A stretch of DNA of 64,000 bases from Dermanyssus gallinae. Lineage: Eukaryota > Arthropoda > Arachnida > Mesostigmata > Dermanyssidae. Below, piece after piece: positions 1-12,600 of this stretch. The position numbers and the translations under genes are program-made. Where the stretch lies: the NCBI GenBank assembly GCA_003439945.1, contig QVRM01007076.1, positions 155,001 to 219,000 on the forward strand. The letters are read 5' to 3'. The stretch's first letter is position 1. Every line of letters starts with the position of its first letter. Under the pieces are notes generated by a model that saw nothing but the letters and a program-made list of their open reading frames with translations, was not told the DNA's origin and did not search any database.

Positions 1-303
1 GGTTGCGGTTTAGTCGACGTCAGCTGCCACTGCAGGCTGGCGGGCACCATTCACCGTCCAGGGCCACCGTGGTTCAGGCCTTTTGGTTCTGGACCTTCAA
101 AATTCAACTCCGATCCTCTTTGCCCTGCATCTCGGGGCAGCCGAGCCATATCTTCTTTCGAGCCGGCTCTCGCTAACCGATACACTGAGTTCTTCGTCGC
201 TAGTCGCTGGATGCCTGCTCGCCTGCCTGTATTGTGATCAGTAATGTGATCACATTTTGAAGAGCACGTCGGCTGGAAACTACACCTATAGCGAGTGTAT
301 TGA

Positions 304-379
<76 letters not shown>

Positions 380-436
380 AATATTGTGATGATTTATAAA
401 TCATTTACAATACGTACGCACACTTGGCAGTGCTTG

Positions 437-473
<37 letters not shown>

Positions 474-1371
474 GGAAGAACGCCGAAGAGGAATTTTATT
501 AAAAACCTGTGGTAAATAATTGTGTACACACACACTACACAGAATGTATAAATGCAAAAGCTGCCGTGTCGATAGCAAGAGTAACAATATCACCAGAGTA
601 CCGTATGCTTTTGCACATATTTATGTCAAAATATATGTTGTAAGATTTTGGCTTAGGCCAACAAGAGAATATATTCGTCAAAGGTGCGGCTTTCGCTAGC
701 CGAAATGCTCTCCGGAGCGCAAAGCAAACCAGAAGACGTGTATCAATCAGCAGGTACTGAATATATATATATATATATATATAGTTTATTTTGCAATAAC
801 TTTACATTTCAAGATGGTACATAATTACAATACAGTCGTCATTATGTTCACTTCTGCGACCGTCTCACCGAACGTAAAATGCAAAGAACGTCAATGCGTC
901 TGGCAGCTCGTTGCGTGGCATTCAGCGCACATCTGCGAGCAGAACCGGCAACGACATTAATCGCCAACTTGGTGAAATCCTTGGGCCGAGTACACCAAAT
1001 TATGAGAGCTATGCACAATGTACCTTGTGTACACGTGCCGACTAGTGCATGCTATTCCATCCCAAGGCTCCCTGACGAGGTACACATCTAACTGCGCTAC
1101 CTCCGCCGAGGTCTCGGTTACTTTTCTTGGCCTCTCCAACAAAAATTGCTGTTGTTCTCAAAAAGACGCATAGCCGCACTCGTCGAGAATCTCTCAGCTT
1201 TGTGTGACTAGAGGCAATAGAGAACCTGACACCTATCGCCGATGTGCAGGGTTAAGGTTGTTCTCGTATAGTGTAGTCCCAGACCCAAACACAGGAAGGA
1301 GTTGACATACCCCAGCGGCTGGCCACAACAGGGTATTACGTCTGCTGCGTCCAATCGACCCCTCGGCAAAA
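1..1371. other. Intergenic, no gene recognised
   Basis: Apart from the AT repeats I see no supported gene here. On the - strand near 957-1142 there is a short frame containing LDVYLVREPW, which faintly resembles the start of a LINE AP-endonuclease domain (usual pattern ...QEPW). A related degenerate stretch occurs on the - strand near 3979-4305, sharing the residues SRHVY-RYI. These look like two copies of the same old repeat, but the match is too weak for a firm call. Confidence 0.4.
306..376. repeat. (AT)n microsatellite
   Basis: About 71 bases of uninterrupted AT dinucleotide repeat. A second AT run of about 30 bases lies at 440-470 and a short one at 763-782. Apparent tyrosine/isoleucine-rich reading frames across these tracts are translations of the repeat and not genes. 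Confidence 0.97.
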
Positions 1372-1899
1372 CTAAATGGCTTTCGTCTTCCGCAAATTTA
1401 TTCGCAGGCTCCTACGACAAAGGTAATTTGCTACGTCGCCCACACTTCGACGAATGACACCGCGGTCCCGGTAGGCCACTACTATGGCATCCGCAGACAT
1501 AAAGACGACGGCGTTTCGTAACTCCCCACGCACATGGCGACCTAGGTCAGCGGTAAGCGAAAAAAAAGTCAAACAACCCAGAGGGTCCCCTTGAGAGATC
1601 TTTACGTTTTGACTCAGCTGCAAGGTGTCTTTGCCCCTTATGTTTAGTTCAAGGCGGCGGTCTTCAGCAAAGGAGCAGGAGAGCACTCGTAGGAAAGAAC
1701 CACCCACCCCGACATGTCAAAATGAAGCGACTAGTAAGTGACGGGGAGACCTTGTCGGGGGGAGACTTTGTCGAAGACCTTGACACAATTGATAAAGACG
1801 GCGCACAAGTGACCTCCGGGCACAGTCCTGTGTTGTACCTCGACCCTTCATGACTCCGAATTGCTCCGGAGGTAGGGCCTTCTCCACAGTTAAAAACAC
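1372..1899 (-). pseudogene. LINE reverse transcriptase remnant
   Basis: Two broken - strand frames (1717-1899, then 1372-1707) read like the middle of a non-LTR reverse transcriptase. The first has EQFGVMKGRGTTQD, the usual QFGF.+GR.T.D region upstream of the active site. The second has SQGDPLGCLTFFSL, matching the RT motif QGDPLGP.LF.L, then SADAIVVAY at the place of the catalytic F/Y-A-D-D box, followed by ...SLRINLRKTKAI, matching the L.LN..KT+.. motif. The second catalytic Asp of the DD box is replaced, and the two pieces are in different frames, so this copy is dead. The clade cannot be assigned by eye. No EN domain or tail was identified next to it. Confidence 0.6.
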
Positions 1900-2839
1900 C
1901 CTCTATATATTCAACTTAACAAAAATGTTACCCTATATAAAAAACATGTAGATATATATACCTCACGTGTCGATTAAACTCATGTCATAAAGCTGGAAAT
2001 AAGCGCTTTTTCTGTAGAGACGCATTTCAATGAATTATCGAAGTTTGTGCTGGCCGGTGTTGCGAATAAAAGCTTAACATCTACCTAGTTGGAGCCGCTT
2101 AGCACGGTGAGGATAAGCTGCCAGTAGACAGAGCAAAACGACATGGATTTTTACCAGCACACTCCACGATAGGTGCAGTTTGTTATCAGGAAGATGCGGT
2201 GATGCAACACCACGTAGACAATAAGCAAATTAATTACGCGTTCACTGATTTTAAGATCACATTTGGCAGCGTCCCCAACGACCGTTTCTTAACTGTGCTT
2301 TCGAATTATTTTATTTTTAGAAAATGCTTTATCTCTTTTAAAAAGCATTAAGATGGCAGCAATCATATTACTGTAAGTAATTTCGAATGGCCAATGCGTC
2401 AATAAAACTGTACAAGTCGCTTTAGTCTAAGAGCTCCGTGCGCTTTTCAACGTCGATGAAAAGATGTGGCCACCTATATGTGTATTTGAATGATATGCGA
2501 ACGTGATGTAAAGCACATGACGCCTCGAACCAACATAGATGGTAGCCAGCACAAGATGATAAAGTTTTGCCAGTAGGGATGCGTACGCGCCGCGTGACTT
2601 CATGTCTTCTTCACGGCCGGTATCTCTTTACGCTGCCGGGCGGGAGTAATACAACGGATATTTGCGCCGTGCTGCGCATTTCATGCAGAACCTGCACAAC
2701 TCGCACAACCGAGGTGCACCATTTTTTTCTTCGCTTAGCGAGAGGTGGACGATGACGCTTGCTTTCTTCAATAGTATCAATGACTCCCGGGTTCGTAACT
2801 TCCTGTTCGTTTTCGTAACTTAAGGCACTTTGTACGGCG
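1900..2839. other. Intergenic, nothing recognised
   Basis: AT-rich sequence without a supported gene. Short open frames such as 2567-2755 have no recognisable motif. Confidence 0.5.
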
Positions 2840-3963
2840 TCACGAACATAACCTGAGAATACGATGTGTGTCCAGCGGTAATACTACAGCTATTACGCTA
2901 TGTCAGAGGGTAGTAATCATCGACGACGGGGTAACTGAGCACACCCCAATTACTCAGACTACAGGAGTTGCACAAGGCGATAATCTTAGCCCGTTACTAT
3001 TTTCAATATTGGTGAGCGATCTGCCGGACAAAATCCAGCGTCGACACCCGCAAGTTAGTACACTCATGTATGCTGATGACCTCGTCCTCTACTCCCGGAG
3101 TCGATTTCATTTGCAGCAGTCGCTTGCCTCACTGCAAAAGTTTGTTGATTTAAATGCTCTGGTGATAAACGTAGCAAAAACTAAAGCAATGAAGTTCCGC
3201 CGCGGAGGTAGGCTCGCAGAAAAAGACGAATTACGCTTGAGCTCAGCACCAATAGATTTTGTTCAACATTTTTCTTATCTTGGAGTAATCTTTTCAACGC
3301 AGGGCTTACATTTTACTAAACATATCGAGGTAAGAGCTCGTAAGGGCATTTTATCGTTACATAATATCCCAGAGCCTCATCGGCTGTCGCTAGATGTCGC
3401 TCTCAAACTTTTTAATTTAAAAATTGCGCCGACCGCTGCTTACGGGATACAGGTAATATGGCCCCACCCATCAAAAGCAAATCTGGAAGTACTTGACAAA
3501 ATTAAAGCCAGTTTTCTAAAAAGAGTGCTAGTAGTCCACCGCACTAGCCGCAATCGGCTTGTGTATCTGTTGGCCTCGACACCACTCTTTGTGTAGGAGC
3601 TCAGAGCAACTTATGCTTTACCGAGAACGGAGGCCTTTGAAAATCATCTTGCCGAATGGGAGCATAAATTTGCGGATGTTGATTGGCGTTCTTATGAGAC
3701 TAGAGCGATGACTACAAGTTACTGGAAGAGCCCATGTTGTAGAAACAGATACTTCGTTACTGGGTTTGCAATGCATGGATTTCATATGAAGATATGTATA
3801 CGAAATGGGTGGCATGAAATATCAACCGAGTGTGAATGCAACCTATGCGGCAAAATATGTGATCTGTATCATCTCCAACAGTGTACAAAAGCGATTTCGT
3901 TGATGAAAGTTATTTAGGAGCGCTGTAGCACATATGTGCATAAACCAAATATTGGTTAATAAA
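2840..3963 (+). mobile_element. 5'-truncated LINE, family A
   Basis: Extent of a truncated non-LTR retrotransposon copy. It enters within the reverse transcriptase, runs through the C-terminal cysteine motif and ends near an AATAAA at 3958-3963. Relatives of its C-terminus occur on the + strand at 43.5-43.9 kb and 46.5-46.85 kb, and on the - strand at 30.6-30.9 kb and 51.7-51.9 kb, so this is a family with several copies in the window. Confidence 0.75.
2868..3917 (+). pseudogene. LINE reverse transcriptase with one nonsense codon
   Basis: A single + strand frame of about 350 codons broken only by a TAG at 3594-3596; the same frame continues to 3917. It contains GVAQGDNLSPLLFSI (RT motif around the QGD), MYADDLVLYS (catalytic YADD intact), and FSYLGVIFS (the conserved F.YLG of LINE RTs). 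After the TAG the C-terminus has C-x2-C...H...C in CNLCGKICDLYHLQQC, a CCHC-type knuckle. The N-terminal part of RT and any endonuclease are missing, which fits 5' truncation during target-primed reverse transcription. The catalytic residues survive, so the copy is fairly young or slowly decaying, but truncation makes it non-autonomous. Confidence 0.8.
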
Positions 3964-4662
3964 CAATACATTCAACTCTTATTTTTCGTGAGAGACGGCG
4001 TTTGAAGATACCAGGTGAGTGAAGATACCATAATAGTGCGCTATGTACCTGGCGTATACGTGGCGACTGTTACATGCAGGCCCAGATAAAAGGTGCAAGG
4101 CACTGAAAACGTTCAAGCCCCCGACCTCCAGTCTGGGCGGATCGACTTTAGCTCCCCATTCGGAAATAAAACATTGGTAAGATATTGTACGCGGCATCTT
4201 CCGCCTTCCCAGGCTCTGAGCGTTCATGGCCAGTTTCTCTACACTGCCCGCCATAATATCGGCGGGTGTGCGCAAATGCATTTTCCACCCCGAAAAAAAA
4301 TACACTGCCTTAGTCGTATTGTTTCAGTAGATGGTGGACAGCCTGGCATGATATACAAAAAGCGGCTCCTTACTCGAATAGACAAGAAAAGCGCTCGTTT
4401 CATAGGTAATGAAAAACACCTCTCAAGCTGATGAAAATTCGCCAGTGTGAGGTGGTTTCATACTCTGTCAAGATTATACATTAACTCCGGAATAATCGAA
4501 GAGCCGAACAGTCTTCGGACAATGCCTACTTTCCTGTAAAGGGGACAAGTGTGCAATGCCGTCGAGTCATTTTTCCACTGAGATATACTGAAATCAAGTA
4601 TTTATCATTGTATTAAGAGACTGATTTAAAGAAGATCAATAACTTTGAATTTGTTCAGTTAG
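3964..4662. other. Intergenic; possible old repeat on - strand
   Basis: The stretch near 4020-4140 shares a degenerate block with 1000-1120 (the word around CGTATACGTGGCGACT and its diverged partner). Otherwise nothing is supported. Confidence 0.35.
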
Positions 4663-4674
4663 ATTAGGCTAACA

Positions 4675-4854
4675 GTCGAGCCCGGTGGCATGGTGGCTCA
4701 AGTCTGCGCCTCCCAACCGGAGGAGACACGTAGGTGCGCGGGTTCGAGCCCCACCGTTGCACATTTATATTTATGGGGGTCCGTCTATGAAGCAATATGA
4801 AAAACAGTTGCGTGGACGTTAAATTTTGGCTGAGGGTCAGCCCGAAAACTTTAA
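4675..4854 (+). mobile_element. tRNA-derived SINE with 12-bp target-site duplication
   Basis: The element begins with a tRNA-like head: GCCCGGTGGCATGGTGGCTC (A-box region) and GGGTTCGAGCCCC (B box) about 45 bases later, the internal RNA polymerase III promoter layout. It is followed by a roughly 90-base body. Directly repeated ATTAGGCTAACA at 4663-4674 and 4855-4866 flanks it exactly, as expected for LINE-assisted insertion. A second copy of the same head and body lies on the - strand at about 42205-42366. The head does not fold obviously into a complete functional tRNA, so I call a SINE and not a tRNA gene. Confidence 0.82.
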
Positions 4855-4866
4855 ATTAGGCTAACA

Positions 4867-6119
4867 AAGAGTGACTTACTCGACTTACTCGTTCAAGTTC
4901 AAAAACAATTAAGAAAATAGTTTTCACAATGTAGGCGTCACTTAATTCTCGTTATCCGGGTGTAGCTCTGCAGCGCTCCAATACGAAGGCAATGTACCCG
5001 CAACTACGCCGCCACCCTATCAATGCAACAGAACCCCACAATAGACACATTGGTTGTGCTTCTGCGCAACCCGTTGAATCTATTTATATCTATTTCTCAG
5101 ATAGTAGCGTTTCGACGTATGAACTCATCGCCTTGCGAAAAACGTCTAACAAATAGCACGGGCCAATCAATACGAGGAGACAATAAACATGAAACAAAAC
5201 CTCTACACAGTCGGCTATTTCACTTCGGATTCACGCGCGCCTTCCGTCTCGTTCTATCGAATGTGATGATATAGCATCGGCCAACGCCAATGAACAAACT
5301 TGATTTGCCCGCGCTTGCTCTGCAATTTGTACCGTTTGATTTCGCGACAATTTTTTCCGCATATGTATACAACCGTAGTACGCCGTTTTGTGAACGAAGC
5401 ATTGCATCGTAGAGGGCTAACCATTATCAGTAATTCGATGGAAACAAAAATAATCTTTGATTATGTGGGGTGTGTCTTAGCTAAACGACCTTATTCAGTT
5501 GCAGAGCTGTATTGTTTGTTGTCTAATCTTTCCGGGGCTGACTCTCAGCCAAGGTGCACCTACGCACAACATAACGGCGCTAGAGAGGCAAACTAGGCCG
5601 CGGGGTTCGTCTGCTATGAATCGGCCCCGTTTCCGGGTGTGCAAAAACATGTCGCGTCGTCTGCACTTGCGCGTGTGTGGGAAACTGTCGCGTCGTCTGC
5701 TATGGCCGCCGCCGCCACCGTCGCCACTGGACTCTCTCTTTCTCTCTCTCTCTATCTCTATGATTTTGTTTGTGTCGTCGTTGGTCGTTCCTCGCCGGCT
5801 CAAAACTGTCATGGCGGCGCCCATGCCAATGTAATCATCATATCTCAGTCGGCTGCGTGCCTGCGTGCCTGCTTGCGTGCCCGTTTAGCTGTCTGTATTG
5901 TCATTGGCTGTTGCGTGCGTGCGTGCGTGCATTCGGCCGATCGCCGCACTCTGGCTCGGAAACCGCACGCAACTACAACTACACAGAGCTACATACGCAC
6001 TACTCAAACGTCCAACACAGACACGTTCCGACGCTGAGAAAACGTTTCTCCTCACTACTCGCACGTAAGGAACGAACGCGAGCGTCGACCGACAGATATA
6101 TCAACACAGCGAGACAAAC
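4867..6119. other. Intergenic / possible upstream region
   Basis: No conserved coding sequence was found. At 5700-5760 there is a CCG-rich stretch then a CTCTCT run, and at 5860-5935 a region rich in TGCG words. Overlapping open frames on both strands here have biased composition and no motif. This could be the 5' flank or leader of whatever transcript covers the low-complexity block that follows. Confidence 0.35.
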
Positions 6120-6930
6120 ACGGCAGCAGCAGCCGCAGCCTTACCTTGTTCGACGAGACGTATAATTTGCCTTTTGGCCGTGTTCGCTCGTATAGCCACA
6201 GACAACAACATCAACAGAAGCTGCTGTAGCAGCAACAGCAACAGCCGCAATCAACCAGTTGGAATGACTAAATTGTAGCAGCAGAACCAGCCAAAGAAGA
6301 AGAACAAATAATCCTTCCGCCTAAATACGCCGTCAAACGCACAGCTGCCGTCGTGTCGCAGGCAGAGATTCGTTCGATTTGCCTGTTCGCAACAGCAGCT
6401 GCATCATCATCATCTCAAATTAGCCGCTGACTGGAGCGTTGTAGAGCCTGGAACGCGCGCAGTAGAAACAGCATCAGTGTAAAGCGGCGATAATCATAAC
6501 AACAGGCACATCATGTCTACTGATAAAGCGTGCTGAAACAGCAACAACAACAACAACACAATAATTGTTGCTGGCAAGATCCGCGTTCGATTGTTACTGT
6601 TAACTACTTCACTACTAGAATGCAATGCTGCGCACAACCACCACCACCACAACAACAACAACAACCTGAATTCTAATATTCCACCATCTGCACCTGCCGG
6701 ATAGTGAGGATTTAAGAGTACCACCCGAGCAGCAACAGCAGAACAACAACAACAACTACAGAGTAGGAACAAATACGTCGTCAACAACAACAACGTCAAC
6801 GACTCGATTGTCTATTCTCAACGATTATATAAACAGTCACTGCTAATCTCGAAGCAACAATCTCCTGGAGAGTGGAACCGGCCAGTGTTCGACGCGTGCC
6901 TGTGTTACATAGACATCGGCGGCGAGATAG

Positions 6931-6962
<32 letters not shown>

Positions 6963-9240
6963 ATTGTATATACATAAATATATTGTATATACATATAGAT
7001 ACATTGTATATATAATGTATGCACAGTGAGACGAAGGGACAGCCATCGACAACACATCGAAATTGGTGATTGTTCAGTGTTTCGGTTCGTCGTCGTCATC
7101 ATCACTGCCTCCGCCAATTCGTCTTTATTAATGATTGTGAATTCGTCAACCACGAGCCACAAGTGAAACAAAGAACGCGAGAGTGAGAGAGAGAGCTGGT
7201 CATTCCAATTGTTGTTCGAGAGGAGGTGCTGCTTGCTGAGCTAAGCTAAGCTCGCAGTTAGTAAAGTTGTTTCGCCGTTCAGTTTTTGTGTCCGACACAC
7301 GTACCACTCGGCTCTCGGTTCGGTCGTGGAGCGTGTAGAGCACCAGCCACGCAGTACAACAACACTACAACAACAAGAAGAAGAAGAAATAGAACAACAG
7401 GAAAAAGAAGACGCACGAGCACAGCAACAGCAACAATTGCCACAACAACAACAACAGCAACAATTGCCACAACAACAACAACAGCAACAACAACAGCAAC
7501 AATTGCCGCCACAACAACAGCAACAATTGACGACAACGAGCGAGAAGCGTGAAAAAGAAGAATATCAAAAAGAACCAACGTAGTGTTCGCCGGTACTGTT
7601 TGTTCGATTATTGTTGTTGTTGTTATTAGTGGTGGAGTTATTGTTGTTGTTGTTGTTGTCGTTTCTCGACTTCCTGGACTTTTCCCCGAGAGACCGTTGT
7701 TCTGGGTTCGATACTGGTCTTGCGTGCTGTTGCAACTCTGCTTGTTGGTAGTGATTCGGTGTACTATGTGGCGATTCACTACAGTTCGTGCTGGTATAGC
7801 GGCTTAGCGGTGATGATAATGTCAGCGTGCGTTTTGTTCGTGTTGTCGCCCGCCATCGCAGTTGTGAAGGAGAACCACACCAATTGTGGATGAATTTCTC
7901 TGAGCTCTCTGAAGGAGTGGTGATTGTGTTTATTGCCTCTTCTTCATATTCTTCTTCTTGTGTCGTTGTTCTTGTTCTTGTTGTTGTTGTTGTTGTGGTT
8001 CTGTTAATGGTGCTATTATTGTTGTTGTTGTCGTTGTCGTCGTCGTCATTATCGCTACCAACACCACACTGTATTGATAGCCATATGTCAAATAGCATTA
8101 AGTGGCAAGCATAACATAACCATCATCATTGTCGTCGTTGTCGTCGTCGTCTCCGTCATCACAGTCTCAAGTTCTTCTTCGAACTCGAACAGCTTCTGCT
8201 CGTGTTGTGATTGTGCCAGCGCGGGCGATTGGTATCATTATCACCATTGGTGGTGGTGGTGTTGTTGTTATTGTTGCTGTTGTTGTTGCTGCTGCTGCAG
8301 CTGTTGTTGTTGTTGTTGGAGATAATACTCCTGCAACTGCTGGTGGTGGTGAAACCGTTCTTCGGTCACCATCTTACTATTTCTTCTTCTCACGTATGCA
8401 CGTCACGCAACCAGCCAACGATCCAACGTGGTGGAGTTCCTCGACGTCATCGTCATCATTGTATCCCCCCGTCGTGAGAATCTATCTACCCGTTCGAGAT
8501 TCGAAATCTCTGACTTGAATCGAAAACTGCCAACTACATGCTGCACGATATCAGACCAGCAACTCGCCGTTGTCGTGGTCACTTTCGAACACAGTGACAC
8601 AGTGATGCCAATGATTATGGTGGTGGTGGTGGTGCTGCTGACGATAATGCCGATGATATTGATTACGTGTTTAATTAACTACTCTTACACTGACGAATGA
8701 TCATTCTCAGATACTAGAATTCGTATTCGTATCAGCTAGTATTCTTCGCCTAGCTCTCGTGTGCGTAGTAGTGTCGCGTATTGATGAACGTCGGTTTTCG
8801 TCGATTCGTGTCGATCTCAGGCTGCAGTCAATCTCGGGGTCATTAATCAGCAGTCACACACTGGCTACGTAGCTGGCGTGTCGTTAATGGTGTTGAGCTT
8901 CTGCTGTTGCTGCTGATGCTGCTGCTATCTTAACGCAGTGTTGTACTCTGTAGCAGTAGATCGATGTACGGCGACTTTGTGAGCCGTGTTGTGGAACTTG
9001 TTTCAACGCAAAAGACGACGCCAATAATTTCGGCACTAACGCCAATAATTTCGGCACTATCGCCACTGCCACCACCGCTGCCACCAAATCCTTATTCTCT
9101 TCTTCCGACTTCTTCTACTGCTTCTCCTCCTCCGACTCCTCGTCGTACTTTTACGACTAGAACTATACCAGCAACAGCAACAACAATAACAAAAACAAGA
9201 GAAACAGCAGCAGCAACAACAACAACAACAACAACTGCAT
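6120..9240. repeat. CAA/CAG and GTT low-complexity region
   Basis: Roughly 3 kb dominated by imperfect CAA, CAG, GTT and GTC triplet runs (for example 7425-7530, 7610-7660, 7975-8050, 8250-8320, 9170-9260). Frames across it give polyQ, polyT, polyV or polyL depending on the strand and frame, and none carries a recognisable domain. Such blocks are common in long arthropod 5' leaders and introns. It may belong to a transcript ending at the candidate exon next to it. Confidence 0.7.
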
Positions 9241-9411
9241 CAGCAGCAGCTGCAGCAGCAATAGTTAGCCGATTACGGCAGCCCGACCCAAACGAGGTGT
9301 TGTTGTACTTCATTGGCCGAATTTATGGTGACCTGTCGACACTTGCGACCAGCGAAAATGTCGCCACCAGAGATACGCTTCAAAATGCCAAACTGGTATT
9401 ACGACAAACAG
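8964..9411 (+). CDS. Candidate first coding exon, function unknown
   Basis: An ATG at 8964 opens a frame that starts with a low-complexity P/T/A-rich stretch and then becomes protein-like, with ordinary composition: RLRQPDPNEVLLYFIGRIYG, then roughly 30 more residues to a CAG|GTGAGC consensus splice donor at 9411/9412. The unspliced frame stops at 9461. I do not recognise the protein. The donor leaves phase 1, while the first recognised cyclin K exon (13101) needs phase 0, so it cannot be joined to that exon directly. It could be an exon of another gene, or it could join through an unseen exon. Confidence 0.35.
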
Positions 9412-9528
9412 GTGAGCGCGCCGACGCCTCTAGCTTGCTGATAGCTTTACTCACAGATTAACTGGCTATATATTTATATACATACATGGGTGCAATTTGA
9501 TAGTATACAAGCTTATATGTACATACCA

Positions 9529-9665
<137 letters not shown>

Positions 9666-9699
9666 AACGTCATTATATTTATATGTTACGTATAGCGAT

Positions 9700-12600
9700 G
9701 TAGTTTAGTTCTACGCCCTAACATCTCTCTATATAAGACGTCGTGATTATGGCATTTCAACAAATTATCATTATGGCAGCACGACAGTGAGTCATATCAG
9801 GTCAGTTGTCGAGATTTGAACTTTGGAGTTTTTCATTTAGTCATTGGATCACCGGCTGTTAAAGCCTTTCCTGTGGAGTTGCATTTTATCCAGATGTATA
9901 GAAAACAGTGGTTGTATGCGAGCATAGCTCATCAACGTTGCCTTCTTTCTGTATTTTCTTTTTATTAAACTAATTTTCTTTTTTATAAGAACGTGTTGGC
10001 CCAGTTTAATTTTATTGTTGAAAACAAAGCTACACTTACTCACCCCGTACGCGTGAATTAAATATTCAAAAAGAACATCGGGCCTACGGGCATTTTGGGC
10101 GTTTGCACCAAAACGTGCGCTTCTACGCTTGAAACAGTCTCCTTCGAGTTTCGTGGCATCTTGCGCACTCGTTTTGACGACATAAAACGTGCTTCGTTCG
10201 ATTCCATTTCGTAAATATGAACTCAAGTGGTGCTACGGCTCTTTGCACTTAGGGCCAGCCTTATTAGTATTAAATGAGTGTTCTAACAAGTGTATAGCTA
10301 GTCTTTCTGATGCGCCGTGTTGAAGTCCTCAAGCGAGCTTTACGTATATATATATATATATATATATATACAGCTCATGGTGACATCGTTGTGAGAACGT
10401 AATTCTCATGCTCATTTTAGACATGAGTAAAGACTACCTGTTTCCAATAGGTCACGTGCCACCACTGGGCATGGTTGTTATTTTTGTCATATATATACGT
10501 ACGTAGAGACTAGAAAAGTTGTTTAAATCTCCGGCGTAGTATAGAGGGAGCTGAGAATTTAATACACTGGCGGAGAGCGTTTCCGATCTGCTTTATCGAT
10601 GTTTGAGTTGAATATTCGAATCGATATGTCCTCAGACAACACTACGAGAAAATGGCTAGCAGAAGCATGTCGGGAGTAGAATTTTTAAAGTGGTTGTTTT
10701 TAATTCTAGACCATCCTCCGTCCCCTACGGGCTCAGAACGAATCGTGAGACATATCTTCACTGCACCGAGGGCCGGACATGTTGAGATATCTAGAGTTTC
10801 CCTGTGGCAACAGCATGACTGCAGACTCTTAACGCTATGCTTATTATCTACTCTCAATGAGCATCGCTCAAAGAAAATTTGAACAACAACTGAGATCGAA
10901 CCATGTTGGGACTGTAACAGCGTTTCCTAACAAGCATTCGAGCTGCGCCTGTATTTTTATATCACTTCCAGCAAGGATTAAGAGTGCTTTGAAGAACTTT
11001 GGTCAACTATTGGGGATAAAGCTTCATCACACGCCCATGTGTATGGATGGCACAGAAAATTTCCAACTGGGCATTTCAATCTGTACGGCGAATCCTGTGG
11101 AGAACGCCCAGCAAAGCAGCAGCAGAGACAGCAACTCGCGTGGAGGCTGAGGAATTGACGAAAACTAAAAAACGCGTCGCTAGTGGAAACCATTGGGCTT
11201 GGATGCCAAGTTTCTCATAAGATCCTACATGACCACTTGAACTCAACAAAACTCTGCTCGAAGTCCTCCTCGTGATTTGTCACAGAATGAATTAATTTCA
11301 GATAAAATTTGAAGACAGCCGCCTTCTGTGTTCCCGAGACTCGTCACAGGGTATGAGACTTGCTGCAAAAAATGAAAGAGTACACAGTCCGTGTTCTGAG
11401 ATTTCTATGAGCTTCTACGTAAGTCCCAGAGCTGTGAGTGATTCGATGCTGGAGCGCCTCCATCCATGAAGCGCCAGGTTGGCTGGCAAGGTGATGGTCA
11501 CTATCTTCTTCTTCTTCAGGAGTGAAATTGGCGATGGTCGAACTCGAAGAAGACGGTACAATCACAGTCGACGACTGGTATACTGCTAATTGTCTACCAA
11601 CAGTTTTCACTGTGAAAAAACTCTAGGGCATCTCTTAGCTGATGGTTCCTTAACGAGAACAACGCGGTGGAAATTGGGACGAAAAGAAAGTAATGATTCA
11701 GACTATCAGAGAAAAATCGATTATATCATAAATAAAATTGAAACACTTTGCCATTTCCCTACGTTTATACATATACTAATAAACATACCAATTTATATAG
11801 CTTCTTAATTGTCGAGGTCTGAATCTCGAGTGATGTCAGGTTCAGAATTGTTATCACGGTCGTCTCGGGAGAACGCTACCAAATTTTTACCTGTGTTGCG
11901 TGGCGAGCTGTTTATTTGTGGACTATCATTGAATCATTAAACGTTGCAACTGTCAACAACTTAACCAGCTACAACTGCTGGAAGAGCTAAGCTTTCACGT
12001 TTCCAACCTTTACATAAAACAAATGCAGTACCAGAAACTTTTGTAAGAGTTACAGTGGTCAATTTAGTATTATTAGGGAGAATTCGTGGCAGCTAGCAAG
12101 TGTTTTTTTTTCCTATTTATTATCATTATTAGTAAAGCCATAATTGCTGATATCTATATTATGCATATCTATAGTTGGCAACGCAGAAGACTTGACTTCA
12201 TTGAGTTGGAATTCATAGATTGGTCACAACCAACGACTCTGACACAAAATGCAGGCAATACGTACGGATCTATCTACAAAACATTTTTTTCGAATTTTAT
12301 AATGATTATTTACGGACAAAACCGAAAAAACGTTTTGGTAGCCCCTATACGTATTTAAGTTTAGGCATGGCAAATGTTTCCATAACTGTATTTGTTTTGA
12401 GAATGCTGTTTTGCGGAGGTCCCGTCAATAGACGTGTAGATTTGTCTCTCTATCGTTTTAGCACTGTGATGACACATCGTATGCGTGTAGTACGTCGCAC
12501 GCTTGACATTGATTCGATTGTTCAGTTCGTTGTCTCTAGTTTTTCAATCCAGCAAATTGTTTTGTAGCAAATTCTATCTTCGAGTGAAGATGGCCGATGA

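Noticed and set aside
4677..4760. tRNA gene
   Set aside because: It has A and B box sequences but no convincing cloverleaf. It is flanked by a target-site duplication and has a second copy with the same non-tRNA body, so it is a SINE.
7279..8477. Several long polyQ, polyT, polyV and polyL frames
   Set aside because: They are translations of triplet repeats on both strands and in several frames, without any domain.
11654..11689. Candidate N-terminal cyclin K exon with ...NWDEKK before a GTAATG
   Set aside because: The reading joins in frame to ALRETPS and looks tempting, but an in-frame TAA lies 36 bases before the donor, no good acceptor fits, and the conserved W-Y is missing.
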